Of a DNA stretch of 64,000 bases, positions 29,590 through 39,928 are shown piece after piece (positions within the stretch are counted from its first letter, which is position 1; every line of letters begins with the position of its first letter). Source of the stretch: Rhizobium sp. NFR07 (GTDB taxonomy: Bacteria > Pseudomonadota > Alphaproteobacteria > Rhizobiales > Rhizobiaceae); contig NZ_FOKM01000007.1 in the NCBI RefSeq assembly GCF_900111905.1, forward strand, positions 286,188-350,187. The letters run 5' to 3'. Position numbers and translations under genes: made by a program. Below the pieces are notes generated by a model. The model worked only from the letters and a program-made list of their open reading frames with translations. It made no database searches and was not told where the DNA came from.

Positions 29590-29988
29590 TTATTCTTCCG
29601 TTTGCTCTGGCGGGCGGTGGCACACCGCCTCGATACGGCGGCCGTCCGGGTCGATGACGAAGGCGGCATAATAATGGGCGTGATACTGCGGCCGCAGCCC
29701 CGGTCCTCCGTCATCGGTCCCGCCATTCGCCAGCGCCGCCGCATGAAATGCATCGACGGCCGCCCGCGATGGCGCCGACAGGGCATAATGCGTCTTCGGA
29801 TTGTTGACCACCGCCTGTCCCTCGACAAGACCGACATAGAAATCGTCGGATCCGTTGACCGACCAGCCGGCGGAAACATCCGTCACCGCGACCTCGACCG
29901 CCCCGAGCGGCGCGAGGGCCGCGCTGTAGAACCGTCGGGCGCGGTCCAGATCGGCGGTCGCCAGCGAGATATGGTCGATCATGCCCAT
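29590..29988 (-). CDS. VOC (glyoxalase/bleomycin-resistance fold) protein
   Basis: A 132-residue protein: MIDHISLATADLDRARRFYS at the N-terminus and HAHYYAAFVIDPDGRRIEAV at the C-terminus are the two beta-alpha-beta-beta-beta halves of the vicinal-oxygen-chelate fold. Possible metal ligands are the N-terminal H and the C-terminal E. Members range from glyoxalases to antibiotic-binding proteins, and the substrate cannot be read. It lies just upstream of mazG. Confidence 0.88.
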   Translation of the reverse strand: MGMIDHISLATADLDRARRFYSAALAPLGAVEVAVTDVSAGWSVNGSDDFYVGLVEGQAVVNNPKTHYALSAPSRAAVDAFHAAALANGGTDDGGPGLRPQYHAHYYAAFVIDPDGRRIEAVCHRPPEQTEE

Positions 29989-30021
29989 GATGGATTTCCC
30001 TCCGCCGAGCGTCCCCGTCCC

Positions 30022-30600
30022 TCAGTTGAGCGGTATGCTGTTGTCGCCCTTGCCGGATTGGTAGCTTTCCGACAGGCGCTGGTAGGTATCCTTGATGCGT
30101 GCCGTCTGCGCTTTCAGTTCCGTGCGCAGCGGTTCATCCTCGGTCTCGACCAGTTCGGCGATGAAGTAGGAATTCCAGAAGGCGTTCGATCGCCGGTAGC
30201 CGCCGGGCTCCAGGCCGAACACCTCCTTGAGGATCTTCAGGTCGTGCGGAACGGCAAACGCATCGCGCGAATCCTCGTGGCTGAAGAAGGAGTAGAAATT
30301 GTCGAACCCGGCCCAGGTAATCGCCGACATGCACATGGTGCAGGGTTCGTGCGTAGACAGGAAAATCAGATCCTTGGTGACAAGTCCTGAAGTCTTTTCA
30401 TAAAAGCGCTTCAGGGTATGAACCTCGCCATGCCAGAGCGGATTTTCCAGCTCGTTATTGGTCTCGGCGATCACCAGCGACAGGTCGGATTTCTTCAGGA
30501 TGGCCGCGCCGAAAACCTTGTTGCCGGCGGCCACGCCGCGCTCGGTCAGCGGCAGGATATCGTGTTCGATGACGTCGAGGAGGCGAGCGGCAATGGTCAT
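30022..30600 (-). CDS. Nucleoside deaminase (cytidine/deoxycytidylate deaminase fold)
   Basis: A 192-residue enzyme with both zinc motifs of the deaminase superfamily: LWHGEVHTL (HxE, with the catalytic glutamate) and STHEPCTMCMSAI (PCxxC). The fold and GNKVFGAAILKK suggest a guanine/cytosine-deaminase-like or tRNA-adenosine-deaminase-like member. The exact base is not clear. The C-terminal 60 residues are an extension. The open frame continues 149 codons upstream, but these cross the divergent cysG promoter region and are not coding-like. The gene is divergent from cysG. Confidence 0.85.
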   Translation of the reverse strand: MTIAARLLDVIEHDILPLTERGVAAGNKVFGAAILKKSDLSLVIAETNNELENPLWHGEVHTLKRFYEKTSGLVTKDLIFLSTHEPCTMCMSAITWAGFDNFYSFFSHEDSRDAFAVPHDLKILKEVFGLEPGGYRRSNAFWNSYFIAELVETEDEPLRTELKAQTARIKDTYQRLSESYQSGKGDNSIPLN

Positions 30601-30836
30601 GGCGAGGCTTCTCTGGCTTGCATTGTCTAGGCAGTTTGTGGCCTTCGATCGGCTGACCGAAGCAAAACAATTTAATCTACTGGAATACTGGAGAAATATC
30701 GCCCGCGGTGGCTTTTGCTCAAGAACCGGTTGATTGCGAAACAGAAATACCCCGAGGCAATGCACTTCGCATATCCATTTCTTCAAAACCCGCGGCAGAT
30801 TGTGGATATTTCCGTCATATGTTTCAGGATAACCGC
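30601..30836 (+). promoter_or_regulatory. cysG operon upstream region with short direct repeat
   Basis: The 236-bp divergent region holds an AT-rich stretch (aacaatttaatctactggaatactggagaaatatc) with two direct copies of tactgga eight bases apart (30678 and 30686). Such a direct repeat could be an operator for sulfur regulation of the cysG operon. No regulator is identified. AGGA sits seven bases before the cysG start. Confidence 0.35.
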
Positions 30837-32282
30837 ATGTCTTCCAGCCATCAACGTCTGTCGGCCTTCCCGGCGTTTTTTCGCGTGCGCGGAAAAAGCG
30901 TTGCCGTATTCGGCAACGGCGACGAGGCCTATGCGAAAGCTCGCCTCCTCGCCAATACCGACGCCGCGATCCTCGCCTACGCGCCTGAGCCCGAAGCCGA
31001 CTATGCCGAGTGGTTGATGGCCAGGGGTATCGAGGCGGTCCGCGCACCGCTTTCAGCAGAGCAGGTAAACGAGGCCGTACTAGTCTTCGCGGCCACCGGC
31101 GACGCCTTGCTGGACCAGCAGATCGTCGGCTGGGCGCGGGCGAAAAAGATCCCGGCCAATGCGGTCGACCAGCCGGATTTCTGCGACTTCTTCACGCCCG
31201 CCATCGTCAACCGCGCCCCAGTCGCGATCGCGATCGGCACCGAGGGTGCCGGCCCCGTGCTGGCACAGATGATCCGCGCCCGCATTGACCAGATGCTGTC
31301 GCCCTCGCTGGGCCGCCTCGCCTCGCTCGCCGCCGATTATCGAGATGCTGCCGAGCGCATGGTACCGCGCGGTGTCTCGCGCCGCATCTTCTGGCGCCGC
31401 TTCTTTGCTGGCGATGTTGCCGATGCAGTGGATGCCAATGACCATGCGTCGGCCCGCCGCGCCGCCAATGCGCTGCTTTCGACCTCCGGCAAGGCCGAGG
31501 GAAAAATCTGGCTGGTCGGTGCCGGCCCCGGTGCCGAAGACCTGCTAACGCTGCGCGCCCAGCGCGTGCTGATGGAAGCCGATGCGATCGTCTACGACGC
31601 CCTCGTGCCGCAGGCGATCATTGACATGGGCCGCCGCGATGCCGAGCGGCTGTCGGTCGGCAAGCGCAAGAACTGCCATTCCAAGAGCCAGGAAGAGATC
31701 AACCGCCTGCTGGTCGACCTCGGTCGCCAGGGCAAGCGCGTCGTGCGGCTGAAGAGCGGCGATCCGCTGGTCTATGGCCGCGCAGGCGAGGAGATGGCGG
31801 CGCTCCGCGACGCAGGCATCGCCTACGAGATCGTTCCCGGCATTACCTCCGCCTTCGCCGCCGCCGCCGATTTCGACCTGCCGCTGACGCTGCGCGGCGT
31901 CGCTTCGTCGCTGATCTTCACCACCGGCCACGACCTGACCGGCAAGGTCCTGCCCGACTGGGCAAGCCTTGCGATTTCCGGCGCCACGATCGCAGTCTAT
32001 ATGGGCAGCACCGTTGCCGCCTCCGTCGCCGAACGCCTAATGGGCGCAGGCCTGTCTTCGGACACGACGGTCGCCGTGATCGAGAATGCCAGCCGCGCCG
32101 ACCGCCGCCTCTTCCATGGCGTGCTCGGCGAATTGCCCGAGTTGGAAGCCCGCGACGACCTTTCCGGCCCGGTCATGGTGATCATCGGCGAGGCCGTCGC
32201 CGGCGCGAATTTCGACAAATCCGAACCGCTCTCCGCCTTCCACAAGGCCGACAAGCGGGAAAGCATTGGAGTGGAAAAATGA
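30837..32282 (+). CDS. cysG: Siroheme synthase CysG (dehydrogenase/ferrochelatase plus uroporphyrinogen-III methyltransferase)
   Basis: A 481-residue fusion. The N-terminal domain has GKSVAVFGNGDEAYAKARLL, the NAD-binding region of precorrin-2 dehydrogenase/ferrochelatase. The linker is about residues 150-215. The C-terminal methyltransferase has IWLVGAGPGAEDLLTLRA, then LVPQAIIDMGRRDAERLSVGK, RLKSGDPLVYGRAGEE and YEIVPGITSAFAAAA. It converts uroporphyrinogen III to siroheme, the cofactor of the CysI sulfite reductase downstream. The ATG at 30837 has AGGA upstream; another in-frame ATG lies 6 codons earlier. Its stop overlaps the next start (ATGA). Confidence 0.95.
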   Translation: MSSSHQRLSAFPAFFRVRGKSVAVFGNGDEAYAKARLLANTDAAILAYAPEPEADYAEWLMARGIEAVRAPLSAEQVNEAVLVFAATGDALLDQQIVGWARAKKIPANAVDQPDFCDFFTPAIVNRAPVAIAIGTEGAGPVLAQMIRARIDQMLSPSLGRLASLAADYRDAAERMVPRGVSRRIFWRRFFAGDVADAVDANDHASARRAANALLSTSGKAEGKIWLVGAGPGAEDLLTLRAQRVLMEADAIVYDALVPQAIIDMGRRDAERLSVGKRKNCHSKSQEEINRLLVDLGRQGKRVVRLKSGDPLVYGRAGEEMAALRDAGIAYEIVPGITSAFAAAADFDLPLTLRGVASSLIFTTGHDLTGKVLPDWASLAISGATIAVYMGSTVAASVAERLMGAGLSSDTTVAVIENASRADRRLFHGVLGELPELEARDDLSGPVMVIIGEAVAGANFDKSEPLSAFHKADKRESIGVEK

Positions 32283-32593
32283 CCGAGAAGGTTCTCACCG
32301 CCAACCGCCTCTCCGATGGCATCGCCGTCTGGCTCGATGCCGCCGGTCAGTGGAACGAACGCCTGCAGGAGGCGCTGGTCGCCCGTCATGCCGAGGCGAT
32401 CGCCTCGCTGGAAGCGATCGGAAAGCGTGATTTCGCCGAGAACAAGGTGGTCGACGTCGTCGTCATCGATGTCGAGGAGACCAACGGCATCCTCTGGCCG
32501 ACCCGCCTGCGAGAGCGCATCCGCGCCGCCGGACCGACCATGGAATATGCCACTGGCTACAAACCGGCCGACAAAGCCTTCATCGCAGTCTGA
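32279..32593 (+). CDS. DUF2849 protein of the sulfite assimilation operon
   Basis: A 104-residue protein: VLTANRLSDGIAVWLDAAGQW at the start and a C-terminal RERIRAAGPTMEYATGYKPADKA. DUF2849 proteins occur almost only between cysG and cysI in alphaproteobacteria, as here, and probably assist sulfite reductase; the function is not proven. Its start overlaps the cysG stop by four bases. Confidence 0.88.
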   Translation: MTEKVLTANRLSDGIAVWLDAAGQWNERLQEALVARHAEAIASLEAIGKRDFAENKVVDVVVIDVEETNGILWPTRLRERIRAAGPTMEYATGYKPADKAFIAV

Positions 32594-32614
32594 TACCGAA
32601 AGTCCGGAAAACCC

Positions 32615-34287
<1,673 letters not shown>

Positions 34288-34288
<1 letters not shown>

Positions 34289-34797
34289 TGACGAAAATCT
34301 GGAGAGAGACCGGCTTCGTCGAGAACGATCCGTGGGTCATCGAGACGGAAGAAGTGCAGGCTTCGGAAGATCAGAAGCCGCTTCTGCCGCTCGATCAGTT
34401 CATCGAGAAGGCCGAGGCGAGCAACGATGTCGGCCTCGGCGTGCTGATCAAGCCGGCCGACGACGTGCGCAAGCTCGAACCCTATCTCTACCGCATCGAG
34501 CTGGTGGCCGTGGATTTCCCGGCCTTCAACGACGGCCGCGCCTTCAGCCACGCTTCGCTGCTGCGCGACCGGCTGGCCTATAAGAACGAGCTGCGGGCCG
34601 TCGGCGACGTGCTGATCGACCAGGTGCCGCTGATGCTCCGCTGCGGCATCGACAGCTTTGCCGTCACCAATGCGACCGCGCTGAAGCGACTGGCGGAAGG
34701 CCGCCTGCCCGGTATTGCCGTTCACTACCAGCCGACCGCCCGCCATGCGGAACAGGGCGAAGGCTACAGCTGGCGCCGCCGGACCGTGCCCGCCTGA
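34288..34797 (+). CDS. DUF934 protein of the sulfite assimilation operon
   Basis: A 169-residue protein with the DUF934 core VDFPAFNDGRAFSHASLLRDRL and VGDVLIDQVPLMLRCGIDSF. The family is nearly always next to cysI and is thought to help sulfite reduction; its role is unproven. It overlaps the cysI stop (TGATG). A GTG one codon upstream is also possible. A gap of about 125 bp then separates it from fpr. Confidence 0.9.
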
Positions 34798-34921
34798 TGA
34801 AAACTTGATTGTGGATGACATATTTCTACGGTTTCCGCGACAAACAGGCGCGGATGCCTTCAAATGCGCGGCTTGATAGTATATCTCGCTGTCGAACGAT
34901 GAGACTGGAAGACCGATCGCG

Positions 34922-35737
34922 ATGAACGCTCCTACCAAGAACGAAGAATTTGCCGCAAAAATCCCGGACGGCGTCTATGCCGAGACGGTGATCGCCGTCG
35001 AGCATTACACGGACCATCTGTTCCGTTTCCGCATGACGCGCCCGGCAGGTTTCCGTTTCCGTTCGGGCGAGTTCGCCATGATCGGCCTGATGGTCGGCGA
35101 AAAGCCGGTCTATCGCGCCTATTCGATCGCCAGCCCGTCCTGGGACGAGGAACTGGAATTCTTCTCCATCAAGGTGCCGGACGGACCGCTGACCTCGCAT
35201 CTGCAGGCGATCAAGCCGGGCGACACGGTGCTGATGCGCAAGAAGCCGACCGGTACGCTGGTGCTCGACGCGCTGACGCCGGGCAAGCGGCTCTACATGT
35301 TCTCCACCGGCACCGGCATCGCGCCGTTTGCCAGCCTGATCCGCGATCCGGAAACCTACGAGAAGTTCGACGAGGTGATCCTCACCCATACCTGCCGCGA
35401 GGTTGCCGAACTGAAATACGGTTTCGACCTGATGGAAGAGATCCGCAACCACGAGTTCCTGGCGGAAGTCGTCGGTACCAAGCTGAAGCACTACCCGACC
35501 GTCACCCGCGACCCGTCCTACCCCTATCAGGGCCGCATCACCGACCTGATCGACACTGGCAAGCTGTTCACCGACCTCGGCGTTCCGCCGCTCAACCCGG
35601 ACGTCGACCGCGGCATGATCTGCGGCTCGGCGGCGATGCTGAAGGACACCAAGGAACGGCTGGAAAAGGCAGGCCTCACCGAAGGGGCCAACAACAAGCC
35701 GAGCGAATTCGTCATAGAGCGGGCATTTGTGGGGTGA
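34922..35737 (+). CDS. fpr: Ferredoxin-NADP(+) reductase
   Basis: A 271-residue FAD enzyme of the bacterial Fpr type. FAD motif: VYRAYSIASPSWDEEL (RxYS). NADP motif: MFSTGTGIAPFASLIRDPE. The C-terminus has GMICGSAAMLKDTKERLEKAG and the terminal FVIERAFVG typical of subclass I proteobacterial enzymes. It transfers electrons between NADPH and ferredoxin or flavodoxin, supporting sulfite reduction, other biosynthesis and oxidative-stress defence. A purine-rich site (gactggaag) precedes the ATG by about a dozen bases. It has its own promoter region after DUF934. Confidence 0.95.
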   Translation: MNAPTKNEEFAAKIPDGVYAETVIAVEHYTDHLFRFRMTRPAGFRFRSGEFAMIGLMVGEKPVYRAYSIASPSWDEELEFFSIKVPDGPLTSHLQAIKPGDTVLMRKKPTGTLVLDALTPGKRLYMFSTGTGIAPFASLIRDPETYEKFDEVILTHTCREVAELKYGFDLMEEIRNHEFLAEVVGTKLKHYPTVTRDPSYPYQGRITDLIDTGKLFTDLGVPPLNPDVDRGMICGSAAMLKDTKERLEKAGLTEGANNKPSEFVIERAFVG

Positions 35738-35757
35738 GGTCCGATCGGCGCAGCCGA

Positions 35758-35782
35758 CGAAACGATCCAGTGAATCGTTTCG
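35758..35782. repeat. Perfect inverted repeat after fpr
   Basis: cgaaacgat - seven-base loop - atcgtttcg. The stem is 9 bp and there is no T-tract. It may be a transcript-end hairpin for fpr or part of a dispersed element. Confidence 0.6.
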
Positions 35783-35869
35783 AGGACCGAACGCCCTGAG
35801 CCTTATCGAAGGGCCGGGTAGCTACGGCATTCGGTCTTCACCACGCTCCAATGGAGCGGCTTGCACACG

Positions 35870-36289
35870 TCAATTGCCGTTGATGAAACTGTCCACGACC
35901 CAATCGGCAAGGTCGGACCAGCGTTCCTCGAACATCTGATCGTGGGACCAGAGTTCGACCGAACCATCCGGCAAAAGACAATAATAATCGCCATTGTCCC
36001 GGCATATAGGCAGCCAGTCGTTTGGGACGCCCGATTCCCGCGCGATCGCTATGCTCGGAATGATATTGGAACGCCCTTCCCCGTCGGCGCGAAGATAGAG
36101 CAACTCCTTGCTGAGAACTATGTGGCCGGCATTTTGAACGAGATATCGATAGTCAGCTGGTAGCTTTAGACCAATCTCGCCTTCGACATACTGGATGATG
36201 TCGTCATCAGGAGGCAGGATTGGTGAAACAAGCCCATCATCATGCTTCTTGAGTAGCTCTACTGCTTCCCGAATTTTTACTGCTACCAT
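35870..36289 (-). CDS. SMI1/KNR4 family protein (immunity-protein type)
   Basis: A 139-residue protein with the SMI1/KNR4 fold pattern: EGEIGLKLPADYRYLVQNAG, then ESGVPNDWLPICRDNGDYYCL and VELWSHDQMFEERWSDLADWV. In bacteria these proteins are often immunity proteins of contact-dependent or polymorphic toxins, or serve other binding roles. No toxin gene is nearby, so its partner is unknown. The neighbourhood is less GC-rich than the core genes, consistent with recent acquisition. Confidence 0.82.
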   Translation of the reverse strand: MVAVKIREAVELLKKHDDGLVSPILPPDDDIIQYVEGEIGLKLPADYRYLVQNAGHIVLSKELLYLRADGEGRSNIIPSIAIARESGVPNDWLPICRDNGDYYCLLPDGSVELWSHDQMFEERWSDLADWVVDSFINGN

Positions 36290-36441
36290 CGGAATACCGT
36301 GCGATGTTTTCGTTCAGGAAGACATTGAGCAGATTGATAGCCGAAGCAAGGCAGCAATGACGGCGGAATAGGCATCCAACCAACGGCGGATGTCTAATTC
36401 GGCCGATTGCAGTCGTGGCGCAAAAGCGCCAATTGCGGCCA

Positions 36442-36840
36442 TTAGGCGGATTCACTGAATGCATCTGCCTCACTTTGAGTAGCGAACGTGAATGTGACCA
36501 GTTCACTGTCGTCGTCTTGACGGATACCGATTGCAGTCACGATCAATCGAGCGATCTCGTCCTGCGCCTCGCGTCCTGACCGAGATGTTTTCACAGCCTT
36601 CTCGATGGCCGCTGCGAAGACTTCGCTGACCAGACCGAGGCGCATATTGTATTTCATGATGATATCCCGGTCCTCGATGATCGCTGCCTGTTCAGCCTTC
36701 GGGATTGCGGCATTGTCCATCGCGGTGATCGTGGCATTGGTCGCGAGCTTGATCGGACCTTCCTCAAGCCACCGCTCAACCATCTGCTGGAATTGACGCA
36801 TTCGCGCAGCGGGGATTGTTTTCTGTACGGTGATCGACAT
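36442..36840 (-). CDS. Hypothetical protein
   Basis: A 132-residue protein, mainly helical, starting MSITVQKTIPAARMRQFQQM. It ends with TFTFATQSEADAFSESA. No family is recognised. The chosen ATG has AAGGAA upstream; the frame is open eight codons further. It has no partner gene visible. It could be a remnant cargo gene of the same accessory pocket as the SMI1/KNR4 gene. Confidence 0.55.
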   Translation of the reverse strand: MSITVQKTIPAARMRQFQQMVERWLEEGPIKLATNATITAMDNAAIPKAEQAAIIEDRDIIMKYNMRLGLVSEVFAAAIEKAVKTSRSGREAQDEIARLIVTAIGIRQDDDSELVTFTFATQSEADAFSESA

Positions 36841-37137
36841 CTGCGTTCCTTTGTCAGCTTCCATTCAAACCGATACGGGCTCCGCGGACAGAGGATCGGT
36901 TGCCGCAATCATCAAGAAATTGCGCAAGCAGGGTGTATGGGGCCGAGCAACAAGCTTCAATGCATTTCTGCTGAAGATCGACATGTCGAGAGAGGTGGAG
37001 GCGATAGCCGGGGCGGCTTGATGGACCACTTCAGCCACCGGGCCTCCTGGCGCAGAAGCGCCAAAAGCGGTCATTGAAGGGGGGAAGAACTTTGGCTTAT
37101 GGTCGGGCGCAGGGATTTAACTTTGGAAGTCGGGCCT

Positions 37138-37581
37138 TTGAGCTACATTCAATCTCTTCGGTCAAAGGTCGGTCATGATCTGATCATGTTGCCCAGCGTG
37201 GCCGCGGTAATTTCCGACGCAGAAGGGCGGTTGCTTCTCCAGCAGAAAGGCCGCAGCGAAGGCTGGAGCCTTCCCGCCGGCGCGATCGAGCCGGGTGAGA
37301 CACCCCATCAGGCGATTGCGCGCGAAGTCCTTGAGGAGACCGGGCTAACTGTCACCGGCTCGGAAGTTTTGGCGGTATTTGGCGGCGAGGAATTTCGATA
37401 CATTTATCCGAATGGAGATCGTGTCGAATATCTAGTCGTTTTATTTAGATGCCTGACACGTGGCGAGGCGGGAGGCTGTACCGATCTTGAAACTGTCGGC
37501 CTCAAATACACGTCCTTCGATGAGATGCCGAAACTGGCCCTTCCCTATCCCATGGAGCTTCTGTTTCCGGCGAGTAAGTAG
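37138..37581 (+). CDS. Nudix hydrolase
   Basis: A 147-residue enzyme with a perfect Nudix box, starting GAIEPGETPHQAIAREV and ending LEETGL: GxxxxxExxxxxxxREUxEExGU. It hydrolyses a nucleoside diphosphate linked to another group; the substrate is not defined. The N-terminal SYIQSLRSKVGHDLIMLPSVAAVI is typical for rhizobial Nudix enzymes and supports a TTG start with GGAAG about ten bases upstream. The ATG 13 codons earlier (37099) is the alternative. Confidence 0.85.
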   Translation: MSYIQSLRSKVGHDLIMLPSVAAVISDAEGRLLLQQKGRSEGWSLPAGAIEPGETPHQAIAREVLEETGLTVTGSEVLAVFGGEEFRYIYPNGDRVEYLVVLFRCLTRGEAGGCTDLETVGLKYTSFDEMPKLALPYPMELLFPASK

Positions 37582-37690
37582 CTACGAAGCCTTTGTAGCC
37601 GGCCTCTAACCGGAAGAGGACGTCGGCGGGATCTGCTGCAAATCCCCGAACACTGCGAGCCCAACAACAGAGCGCCGCCCGCCCCAAGCC

Positions 37691-38266
37691 TCAATGCCGC
37701 GGAAAATTCTGTGCCGCGATCCGAGCCGCACTATCCGCGAAGCTCGGCACCTTGGCTGCTGCTTCCGACGGCTGATCGAGTTCCACATGCAGCGCCGATG
37801 TCAGGCTGGTGACGGTGTAGCACAGGCTGTGCACTCCGACGATCTCGACGATCTCCTGGTCGGTGAAGAAGCATTGCGCCTGCCAGACGACGCTGCGTTC
37901 GGTCGATCTGCGGCACAGGAGAACCACCAGTTTCAGCAGCGCCTGCTCCTCTTCGGAGAACACGGCAGAGCCATCCTCGCCGGTGCGGATCGCCTCGATC
38001 TGCTCGTCGGTGACACCCGACGCCCTGGCCAGGTTTTCATGGCCCGCCCAGGCATAGCGGCCACCGAGATAGGATGCGGTGCGCAGGAAGACCAGTTCCC
38101 GATGTTCCGGCTTCAACGACAGGCCCGACATTTCCACAGCGGCGAGCTTGACGAAGGCCTCGGCCCAGGCCGGGGCATTGAACGCCACCCGCAGGAGATT
38201 GGCGGTCTGTGGCGAGCCGAGGGCCTTGGTGTAGATCTCGTCGGGAACAAGAGAAACCAGTGACAT
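37691..38266 (-). CDS. Carboxymuconolactone decarboxylase (CMD) family protein without the Cys pair
   Basis: A 191-residue protein of the CMD/AhpD fold: LKPEHRELVFLRTASYLGGRYAWAGHENLARASGV is interrupted here as ELVFLRTASYLGG, then RYAWAGHENLARASGV. AhpD-type enzymes use CxxC in the position of YAWAGHE; here the cysteines are absent, so peroxidase activity is unlikely. Members without cysteines can act as lactone decarboxylases or structural homologues. It lies upstream of the MFS gene region on the same strand, with a 158-bp gap. Confidence 0.82.
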   Translation of the reverse strand: MSLVSLVPDEIYTKALGSPQTANLLRVAFNAPAWAEAFVKLAAVEMSGLSLKPEHRELVFLRTASYLGGRYAWAGHENLARASGVTDEQIEAIRTGEDGSAVFSEEEQALLKLVVLLCRRSTERSVVWQAQCFFTDQEIVEIVGVHSLCYTVTSLTSALHVELDQPSEAAAKVPSFADSAARIAAQNFPRH

Positions 38267-38424
38267 AACGTGTACTCCTCATCATATCCCTTCCCTGCTG
38301 GAAAGGATGCTGACGGAAGCTCGCAAGCCAAGGTTTCGCCCAAGCTACAGAACGGCCTTCCGATCGTTTCATCGATAACCGGAAAAGGCATCACAAAGCG
38401 GCGAGCGGGAACAGTCGACGTTGC

Positions 38425-39741
38425 TCATCCGGCTCGGACTTCGCTCGCCTTCTGCGGCGGCGCGATCTCGCGGAAGTAGATGGCGAAGACGGCGAGCGCC
38501 ACGAGTGCCACGCCGCCGCCGACCAGATGCGACAACGGATATCCGCCCTGAACGACGAGCCAGCCGGCGACGACATTGCTGAGCGACGCGCCGATACCCT
38601 GAACCGTCATGACGCTGGCAAAGCCGACATTGAAGCGACCTGTCCCCTTGAGGATGCGTTCGACCGCCACGGGCGTGACGATGCCGAGCAGGCCCGCACC
38701 GGCACCATCGAGGATCTGCACCGGCCAGACGACCCAGAAACCCTCGAATGTGCCGGCGATGAGCCCGCGCACCGGCAGCGCTGCAAGCCCGATCGCAAGC
38801 GTAGCACCAAGCCCGATACGACGGATGAGGAACGGCGTCAGCACCGCAACCGCGACCATGGAAAGCTGGGCGATGCCGGTGATGATGGCAGTCGTGCGGA
38901 ACGGCGTGCCGAGCTCGATGGCGAATTGCTGGGCGATCAGCCGGCTCATCGGAGCATTGCCGAAATGGAAGATCAGCAGGATGACCGCAAGCAGGATGAG
39001 GCCGCGGCTTTTCAACAGCACGTCGAAACCCGACGGGGCGTCCGCATCGCCGGTTCCGGATGCATTACCATCGGCCCGCAGGCCACGGGCGACCTTGTGG
39101 TCGATACGACGGGGGTCGATCAGCGCGACGGCGGCCAACGCGCCGAAGGCGGTCGCGACCATCAGCCAGATCATCCCCGCCTGCCCGAACAGGGAGATGA
39201 TGACATAGACCGCGAAAAGCGAGGCGAAATTACCGGTATGGTTCCAGAATTCGTTGCGGGCGATCTGCTGCGAGAACAGCCGCTCCCCGACGAGCCCGAG
39301 CGTCAGCCCGGCCAGCGCCGGACCGATGACGGCGCCGACCACCGCCGTGCCGATCTGGCCGATCCAGACGATTGCGGGTTCGGGAGAAACGAGCGTGATC
39401 AGCGCCGCCGCGGTGACGAGAATAACGGGTCCGGCAATCAGTGCCCGTTTCCATGGCGTGCCGTCCACAAGCGCGCCGCAGAGCGGCGTGGCGGCAAGCC
39501 CGATCAGGCCGCCGATGGTGGCAATCAGCCCGAGCGACAGCGACGACCAGCCACGGGTTGCAAGGAAGGCATCAAGGAACGGCCCCAGCCCATCCCGCGC
39601 ATCGGCCAGGAAGAAATTGAGCACGCAGAGCGCGGCCAGAGATCGGTCGGAGACGATCCGCGGCGGTGTTGTGCCGAAGGGCTGGCCACCAGACGGTCGC
39701 GGGGGCGGCGATTGCGAGGAGGAAGCGTCTGTGGTGGACAT
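38425..39741 (-). CDS. MFS transporter, 12-TM
   Basis: A 438-residue inner-membrane transporter. About 12 hydrophobic helices follow a proline- and serine-rich cytoplasmic N-terminus. Typical MFS loops are visible: GLAATPLCGALVDGTPWKRAL between helices 2 and 3, and TPVAVERILKGTGRFN in the second half. The large central loop (about 205-235) is hydrophilic. The substrate is not evident. The gene is divergent from an FAD monooxygenase (187-bp gap) and sits downstream on the minus strand of nothing else, so export or uptake of the monooxygenase's substrate is a reasonable guess. Confidence 0.85.
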   Translation of the reverse strand: MSTTDASSSQSPPPRPSGGQPFGTTPPRIVSDRSLAALCVLNFFLADARDGLGPFLDAFLATRGWSSLSLGLIATIGGLIGLAATPLCGALVDGTPWKRALIAGPVILVTAAALITLVSPEPAIVWIGQIGTAVVGAVIGPALAGLTLGLVGERLFSQQIARNEFWNHTGNFASLFAVYVIISLFGQAGMIWLMVATAFGALAAVALIDPRRIDHKVARGLRADGNASGTGDADAPSGFDVLLKSRGLILLAVILLIFHFGNAPMSRLIAQQFAIELGTPFRTTAIITGIAQLSMVAVAVLTPFLIRRIGLGATLAIGLAALPVRGLIAGTFEGFWVVWPVQILDGAGAGLLGIVTPVAVERILKGTGRFNVGFASVMTVQGIGASLSNVVAGWLVVQGGYPLSHLVGGGVALVALAVFAIYFREIAPPQKASEVRAG

Positions 39742-39928
39742 GGCTGGCGAACCCGGCGCGAAAATGCGCGGCCTTAATGCACGAACACGATTTTGGTTGC
39801 GCGCCTCGCCTTCGGCGTTTCTGAAATGTCAATCAAGTCTCCCCATAACGACCTGAATGGAAAGCCATTTCCCCCCATCTGGTGCGGATCCGAGCAGACC
39901 TTGCGTGACCGTTGGAAAGGCGAACGAA

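Noticed and set aside
35758..35782. The inverted repeat after fpr read as a rho-independent terminator
   Set aside because: The stem is perfect but no T-tract follows on either strand, so it is listed as a repeat.
36240..36506. An 88-codon minus-strand frame between the SMI1/KNR4 gene and the unknown gene
   Set aside because: It overlaps the 3' end of one real frame and the 5' end of another and has an odd composition (many Arg, Cys and Ser).
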